Assembly (NCBI GenBank): GCA_029935135.1
Contig: JAOZKX010000034.1
Coordinates: 1 to 11,046 of the forward strand
Source: Desulfocapsa sp.
GTDB taxonomy: Bacteria; Desulfobacterota; Desulfobulbia; Desulfobulbales; Desulfocapsaceae
Length of the DNA: 11,046 bases
Direction of reading: 5' to 3'
This document shows, piece after piece, positions 6,482 to 11,046 of the stretch. A program made the position numbers and the translations under genes. A model generated the notes under the pieces. The model did no database searches and had not been told where the DNA came from. It saw nothing but the letters and a program-made list of their open reading frames with translations. Every line of letters starts with the position of its first letter. Position 1 is the stretch's first letter.

Positions 6482-7444
6482 TTAATCCATAAAATACCAG
6501 AATTTTGGATCGGTCCCCAATTCCTCCTTAAAGCGAAAAACCTTCTTATGCTTCAGGACATAACGAATTTCACTATTCGGATCGAGGAGGTTACCAAAGA
6601 CTCTGGAACCGGTGGGGCAGGCATCGGCACAGGCGGGAAGTTTCCCTTGGCGTGTCCGCTGCACACAAAATGTGCATTTTTCCATAACCCCTTTCATCCG
6701 CTTACGGTTGCCAAGATAATGCTGTTTTGTATTGAGCTCTTCCTTGGGCACTTCAGGCTCGCCCCAGTTAAAGCGACGTCCCCAGAAGGGACAGGCAGCC
6801 ATGCAATAGCGACAGCCGATACACCAGTCATAATCCACAACCACGATACCATCCGGCTCACGCCAGGTGGCTTTTGTCGGGCAGGCCTTGATACAGGGGG
6901 CATTTTCACAATGAAAACATTGAATGCCCATGTAATACTTATTCTCCACCGGTACTTCATGGTGATACTTGCCGTCACCACTTGTTGGATCCTGTTGTCC
7001 GGAATCCATCTCAAAGATACGGATATATTGGGTCTTTGAGTTACGATCAAGATTGTTTTCTTTTACGCAGGCCTCAACGCAGTCCATATATCCCTTGCAG
7101 CGGGAGATGTTAAAGGCGTAGCCAAACAGCACCTTTTCCCGTGGCTCCTGATTGGACATCTGTATATTCACATCATCCTGGAGTTTCGCCAGCTTTTCAA
7201 GCCGGGCAACGGTTTCATCTTTTTCTTTATCGGTCATCATCCGATAGTTTTTCTTAAAATACTCTTCCCATTTCAGCCCCATCTCTTCTGTCGTTTCGCC
7301 GGTGGAGACACATCCTCCGGCAACAAGACCGGCTGAACCGGCTGCAGCTGCGATAGACAACTTCTTGATAAAGGATCTGCGAGTGCTTTTCTTTTCTAGT
7401 ATATCGTTTGTTTTCATCTGGCCTTCTTTTTTCCTGGAATCCAT
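6482..7444 (-). CDS. Tat-exported NrfC/DsrO-like iron-sulfur electron-transfer protein
   Basis: This 320-residue ferredoxin-like protein would relay electrons from the NrfD-like subunit to the cytochromes on the periplasmic side. It has a twin-arginine signal STRRSFIKK (20-28) followed by an alanine-rich hydrophobic stretch ending LVAGGC; C45 could be lipidated, but the box is imperfect. Four cysteine groups follow: C116/C122/C126, C176/C179/C184/C188, C208/C211/C214/C218 and C257/C260/C272/C276. Groups two to four are complete. In the first, the second cysteine of the usual CxxCxxCxxxC pattern is Tyr119, giving 15 rather than 16 cluster ligands. About 60 residues between signal and first cluster are charged and helical. 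The ATG at 7444 has AGGGG upstream and lies eight bases past the preceding stop; ATG at 7417, with AGAAGG before it, is a plausible shorter start. It replaces NapG in role. Confidence 0.88.
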   Translation of the reverse strand: MDSRKKEGQMKTNDILEKKSTRRSFIKKLSIAAAAGSAGLVAGGCVSTGETTEEMGLKWEEYFKKNYRMMTDKEKDETVARLEKLAKLQDDVNIQMSNQEPREKVLFGYAFNISRCKGYMDCVEACVKENNLDRNSKTQYIRIFEMDSGQQDPTSGDGKYHHEVPVENKYYMGIQCFHCENAPCIKACPTKATWREPDGIVVVDYDWCIGCRYCMAACPFWGRRFNWGEPEVPKEELNTKQHYLGNRKRMKGVMEKCTFCVQRTRQGKLPACADACPTGSRVFGNLLDPNSEIRYVLKHKKVFRFKEELGTDPKFWYFMD

Positions 7445-7452
7445 GGCCGCCC

Positions 7453-8076
7453 CTATTGATCCAATGGCAGAGAGTAGGTCTCCGGCATCTTTGTTTTAAA
7501 GGCAGGGGAATGCGGGCTATGACAGGTGGTGCAGTTTCGTATCACCCGTTCGCCAGCCCAATATGCATCACGTTTGCCGTGGGCACCGCCTAACCAATCC
7601 CGTTTTTGACGAAAATGACACTGACCACACAACTGGTAACTATGGTCAAAATCGATCTTTTTTCCAGAGGAATCAGAGAGAAAATCTCGATCATCCTCAT
7701 CATGACACTGTATACACGCCAGCTCGTTATCCCCTTCGCCATGATTAATAACAATGTCTCCATGGGTAAAAAGGACAGCATCTTTGACCAGTACCTTTTT
7801 GTCAGTATGGCAAACGCTGCAGCGGTACCTGGTTATGGAATCCTTTCTGGCAAGTACTCTGAAAGATCCTCCCTTCCAGGATTCTTTGGCCCGTACCGTT
7901 TTAACCGGCAGTTGATAGGCTGTGTCTATTTCCATGGTATCAAAGGGCTCATCTGCATGATGAATGCGATCCATTACCCCGCCGCCGGAAGCCATGACGG
8001 CAACTCCTGACATGAGCACTGTCCCCGGGACAAAACACAGAAAAAGCAGGCCAGAACGCAAAAATATTTTTTTCAT
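7453..8076 (-). CDS. Periplasmic tetrahaem cytochrome c
   Basis: The 207-residue product has a signal peptide (basic MKKIFLR, hydrophobic 8-28, likely cleavage after VMA) and four CxxCH haem c sites: CSVCH (86-90), CIQCH (121-125), CGQCH (150-154) and CTTCH (182-186). Extra histidines, such as H105, H112, H145, H166 and H189, could be distal ligands for bis-histidine haems. The pattern around 164-193 (GAHGKRDAYW, then CTTCHSPHSPAF) occurs in multihaem cytochromes that end with a CxxCHxPH site. The open frame extends upstream to 8160, but the ATG at 8076 gives the signal peptide and lies 17 bases after the previous stop. I do not recognise a named family: it is a positional analogue of NapM (a tetrahaem Nap cytochrome of Desulfovibrio), without proof of homology. 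It probably bridges the Fe-S protein and the NapB-like cytochrome. Confidence 0.87.
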   Translation of the reverse strand: MKKIFLRSGLLFLCFVPGTVLMSGVAVMASGGGVMDRIHHADEPFDTMEIDTAYQLPVKTVRAKESWKGGSFRVLARKDSITRYRCSVCHTDKKVLVKDAVLFTHGDIVINHGEGDNELACIQCHDEDDRDFLSDSSGKKIDFDHSYQLCGQCHFRQKRDWLGGAHGKRDAYWAGERVIRNCTTCHSPHSPAFKTKMPETYSLPLDQ

Positions 8077-8093
8077 AACGGTTCTCGTCCTGG

Positions 8094-8747
8094 TTATTTG
8101 GTTCTGGTAAATTCTTTCCTGATCTCTGTAGAAATCATCGGAACATGGCATTGGCGGCAATTACCGCGTGAGGCGTGTTCCACCCGGATTTCAGCCACTG
8201 CAGCAGGGCCTGTGTGACAGGCAATACAATCCTCCCTGATCTGCAGACTATGCGGAATTGGCGGAGGCGATCCTCCCATTTCAGACAGGCCCAATTTCGG
8301 CGGTCGTATTGATTGCCAGTCTGTTTCTACAAAAAGCTTTTCTGTGCGCTGCGGCACATGGCATTGGGCACAGCTTTCATACTCAGGATGCGGTGTAACA
8401 GGAGCATAGGTATCCTGGTTCGGGTCATACCCCCCTCTTTCGTGACAGGAGAGACACTTCAAGGTATCGCCTGAAAAAGAGGTTGGCACATCATGGGGAA
8501 CCCTTGGAGGTGAACCGGGATACTGACGGAGCTCGTAGTATCCATTTAAGGTACGTTTTCCGTCTGTGCCGGTCATGGCTGCAAGGGGCGTATTGTCGAA
8601 GCGCTTATAGATTTTTTCGCCGTCTGAATCGAAACCCTGTGGAATATCAGGCGCTGCATTTGCAGGCAGCACCATAAAGGCTCCGGTCAAGCAGATAGCG
8701 GCAAAACCTGTAACAACTTTGCTTAGCTTTGTATCTGCTTGTTTCAT
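8094..8747 (-). CDS. Tetrahaem NapB-like cytochrome, apparent internal duplication
   Basis: This probably passes electrons directly to NapA in the periplasm. The 217-residue product has a signal peptide (about 1-31, cleavage near NAA) and four haem sites: CLSCH (98-102), CAQCH (126-130), CIACH (174-178) and CRQCH (197-201). Two similar modules can be read. Residues 78-133 contain GSPPRVPH, then CLSCH, then CAQCHVPQ; residues 159-204 contain GSPPPIPH, then CIACH, then CRQCHVPM. Each module has the NapB-like order of proline-rich PxxPH, first haem, second haem with CHVP. Classical NapB has two haems, so this looks like a doubled NapB. The ATG at 8747 shares its first base with the last base of the napA stop (TAATG), and GGAG (complement of 8756-8759) lies eight bases before it; a longer frame to 8774 is less likely. 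The haem count is certain, NapB kinship probable. Confidence 0.85.
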   Translation of the reverse strand: MKQADTKLSKVVTGFAAICLTGAFMVLPANAAPDIPQGFDSDGEKIYKRFDNTPLAAMTGTDGKRTLNGYYELRQYPGSPPRVPHDVPTSFSGDTLKCLSCHERGGYDPNQDTYAPVTPHPEYESCAQCHVPQRTEKLFVETDWQSIRPPKLGLSEMGGSPPPIPHSLQIREDCIACHTGPAAVAEIRVEHASRGNCRQCHVPMISTEIRKEFTRTK

Positions 8748-11046
8748 TATGCTTTCTCCAGTCGAACGGCACATTTTTTATAATCAGGCTGCTTTGAGAT
8801 TGGGCAGAAAGCATCCAGAGTAACCTCGTTGATCTTGTAGGATTCATCAAAAAACGGCACAAAAACCATGCCCCGGGGCGGTACCCCACGGCCGTTTATG
8901 GAGGCCTTCATGGTTACCTCTCCACGCCTGGAGATGATTTTCACCTTCTCACCATTTGTTACACCAAGATCTGCGGCATCCTCAGGATTCATCTCCACAT
9001 AGGATTCAGGCATGGCATTGTGAAGGACAGGGACGCGACGGGTCATGGAACCGGTATGCCAATGTTCGATAACACGGCCGGTATTGAGCCAGAAGTCATA
9101 CTCCTGATCAGGTGATTCTGCTGCTGGTTCATAGGGGCGAGCCCAGATCCAGGCCTTGCCGTCCTTCTTGCCGTAGAAATCAAATTCGGTGCCTTTTTTA
9201 CATGCCGGATCATGTTTGGTATTAAAGCGCCAGCGGGTTTCTTTACCGTTCACAAACGGCCATTGCACGCCGGACCGTTCCTTCAGCACTTTATAGGGAG
9301 CCATATTGTGCTTGGGGTTATCGTGAAAACGTCGATACTCTTCCCAAATCTTCCCGATATACTCGTCTTCACTCCAAGGGAACTGCTTTTCAAAACCAAG
9401 TCTTCTTGCAACTTCAATGATCTGCCAGGTATCTGACATGGTGTCGCCTGGTCCTGGAACAATGGCATCGAAATGCTGGGTACGCCGTTCAGAGTTACCG
9501 AACAACCCTTCCTGTTCAACCCACATGGATGCTGGGAGAATAACATCAGCAACATCGGTGGTGGGTGTCGGGTAAACATCAGAGACGACAATAAATCGGC
9601 CTTCTTTCAGACAACCATCCCGGTAGCGTTTCAGTTTTGGCATGGTGATCATGGGATTGGTCACCTGAATCCACATAAATCTGATATCGCCGCGATCAAG
9701 GGCACGGAACATCTCCACGGTATGGTACGTTGGTTTCGGGTCGATATTGGACAACGGCACATCCCAGATTTCAGCCGCCATTTTCCGATCTTTTTCATTC
9801 ATCACAACGCCATGGGGAAGTCTGTTGGTCAGGGTTCCGACTTCACGCACAGTACCACAGGCACTTGGCTGTCCGGTGAGGGAGAAGGGACTGTTGCCGG
9901 GGGTGGAAATCTTACCGGTAAGGAGATGGATATTATAGACAAGGTTCTGGATCCAGGTTCCTCTGACATGCTGGTTCATTCCCATACACCAGAAGGAGGT
10001 CACCTTCTTGGCTGGATCGCCGTAGAGGGAGGCCATATACTTGATATCTTTTGCGGATACTCCTGAAATTCGCTGTACTTTTTCCGGGGTATAATCTTCT
10101 AAAAAGGTCTTATACTCCTCAAAGGTGATATCTTCAGGTTTGTCTTTAAACTTGAAATGATCTTCAGTGCCGTAGCCGATATTGGTCTTGCCCTTATGAA
10201 AGGTGGTGTGTTTCTTGACAAAATCCCAGTTCACCCAGTCGTTACGAATGATCTCGTAACAGATGGCATTAGCTACTGCGAGATCAGTGTTGGGCTTGAA
10301 GAGAATTGACTTGTCAGCGGCCTGACTTGTTCGGGTGGTCCGGGTGGCAAAATCAACAATGGTAACATTGTTCTTCCGCTTACGACTGGCCAGCATCCGG
10401 GAGAACAAAACCGGGTGCATCTCCGCCATATTGTTTCCCCAGGTAATCATTACATCGGCCTCTTCGATATCCTCGTAGCAGCCCATGGGCTCATCAATAC
10501 CAAAAGAGGTCATAAAACCGGTTACTGCACTGGCCATACAGAGACGGGCATTGGCCTCAACATTATTGGTACCGAGACATCCTTTAAACAGTTTGGAAGC
10601 CACATAGCCATCGGGGATGGTCCACTGGCCGGAACCATACATGGCAACAGAATCTTTTCCGTGCTTGGCAATGGTCTCTTTCATCTTGGCGGCAATAACA
10701 TCGAGTGCCTCAGAAATCGGCACCTCTACCATTTTGCCATTTTTGCGAACCTGGGCCTTTTTCAGCCGATCCTTACCATAGAGTGCCTGCACAGAATGAA
10801 AACCTTTAACGCAACACAAGCCTTTGTTTACGCTACAATTAGGATCGCCTTTAACAGCGACGGCACGGTCGCCGGACATACCGACCAGCACACCACAACC
10901 GGTACCACAGAAACGACAGGGAGCTTTTTGCCAGTTTATTTTTCCAGAAGCACCTTCTTGTTTCTGCCACCCGGCAAAGCTGATTCCTGGAAAAATTGAC
11001 CCTGCTGCTGCAAGAGCACTGCTGGCTGCTGCAGTCTTAATGAACA
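8747..11046 (-). CDS. napA: NapA, periplasmic nitrate reductase catalytic subunit (5' end outside window)
   Basis: NapA reduces nitrate to nitrite in the periplasm using a Mo-bis-MGD cofactor and one 4Fe-4S cluster. 765 complete codons are visible, and the reading frame stays open to the right edge. The visible N-terminus begins FIKTAAASSALAAAG, the end of a Tat signal whose arginines lie just beyond the window. Numbering from that F: cluster cysteines C43, C46, C50 (CRFCGTGC) and C78 (LCCVKG), and the Mo ligand C169 in NARLCMASAV. Other Nap hallmarks are DVADVILPASMWVEQEG, GNSERRTQ and EHWHTGSMTRRVPVL near the substrate funnel and cofactor site. The total length, near 770-780, fits the shorter Desulfovibrio-type NapA rather than the ~830-residue enterobacterial form. 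A GTG at 10891 is internal, since a start there would remove three cluster cysteines. First visible gene of the operon; napD, if present, must be elsewhere. Confidence 0.95.
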   Translation of the reverse strand, partial: FIKTAAASSALAAAGSIFPGISFAGWQKQEGASGKINWQKAPCRFCGTGCGVLVGMSGDRAVAVKGDPNCSVNKGLCCVKGFHSVQALYGKDRLKKAQVRKNGKMVEVPISEALDVIAAKMKETIAKHGKDSVAMYGSGQWTIPDGYVASKLFKGCLGTNNVEANARLCMASAVTGFMTSFGIDEPMGCYEDIEEADVMITWGNNMAEMHPVLFSRMLASRKRKNNVTIVDFATRTTRTSQAADKSILFKPNTDLAVANAICYEIIRNDWVNWDFVKKHTTFHKGKTNIGYGTEDHFKFKDKPEDITFEEYKTFLEDYTPEKVQRISGVSAKDIKYMASLYGDPAKKVTSFWCMGMNQHVRGTWIQNLVYNIHLLTGKISTPGNSPFSLTGQPSACGTVREVGTLTNRLPHGVVMNEKDRKMAAEIWDVPLSNIDPKPTYHTVEMFRALDRGDIRFMWIQVTNPMITMPKLKRYRDGCLKEGRFIVVSDVYPTPTTDVADVILPASMWVEQEGLFGNSERRTQHFDAIVPGPGDTMSDTWQIIEVARRLGFEKQFPWSEDEYIGKIWEEYRRFHDNPKHNMAPYKVLKERSGVQWPFVNGKETRWRFNTKHDPACKKGTEFDFYGKKDGKAWIWARPYEPAAESPDQEYDFWLNTGRVIEHWHTGSMTRRVPVLHNAMPESYVEMNPEDAADLGVTNGEKVKIISRRGEVTMKASINGRGVPPRGMVFVPFFDESYKINEVTLDAFCPISKQPDYKKCAVRLEKA

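Noticed and set aside
6359..7039. Open frame of 226 codons on the plus strand
   Set aside because: It spans the start of the NrfD-like gene and most of the NrfC-like gene, which has clear cysteine motifs. No motif or ribosome site of its own.
10889..10891. GTG as the start of napA
   Set aside because: The same frame continues to the window edge and encodes the CRFCGTGC cluster motif and a Tat signal core upstream of it.

Overview
The window looks like chromosome from an anaerobic, sulfur-metabolising bacterium with many multihaem cytochromes. The best guess is a Desulfobulbales-like member of the Desulfobacterota. That placement rests on a true DsrC (both C-terminal redox cysteines, CX10C), a periplasmic nitrate reductase of the short Nap type, tetrahaem cytochromes and a DsrP/NrfD-type quinone module. 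It is inference from gene content, not a phylogeny. All genes are intact and tightly packed, with no sign of mobile elements, RNA genes or CRISPR arrays.

Layout. (1) 39-359 (+): a stand-alone dsrC, closed by a strong hairpin at 389-424 that also has the form of a terminator for the opposing operon. (2) 547-3043 (-): a four-gene cell-envelope operon, read from right to left: membrane-anchored M23 peptidase with a coiled coil, bactofilin, small zinc-ribbon protein, RimK-type ATP-grasp ligase. The genes overlap or lie close together; the last two share a TTGA stop/start. (3) 3044-3255: a 212-bp divergent intergenic region with candidate promoters for both sides. (4) 3256-5109 (+): an ABC-F ATPase of the Uup type with no visible Shine-Dalgarno site. 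(5) 5110-5217: a convergent gap holding a long hairpin. (6) 5218 to the right edge (-): a nitrate respiration operon, read from right to left: napA (5' end cut off by the window edge, Tat signal core visible), a tetrahaem cytochrome that looks like an internally doubled NapB, a second tetrahaem cytochrome, a Tat-exported NrfC/DsrO-like iron-sulfur protein, and a ten-helix NrfD/DsrP-like quinone-interacting membrane subunit.

How the parts work together. In region 6 the likely electron path is menaquinol to the NrfD-like subunit, to the NrfC-like Fe-S protein, to the two tetrahaem cytochromes, to NapA and so to nitrate in the periplasm. No NapC or NapGH is present in the visible part, so the NrfCD-like pair probably replaces them. 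This unusual Nap architecture, together with the doubled NapB, is the most interesting content. In region 2 the bactofilin and M23 peptidase form a familiar cell-shape pairing, while the zinc-ribbon/ATP-grasp pair after them has no function I recognise.
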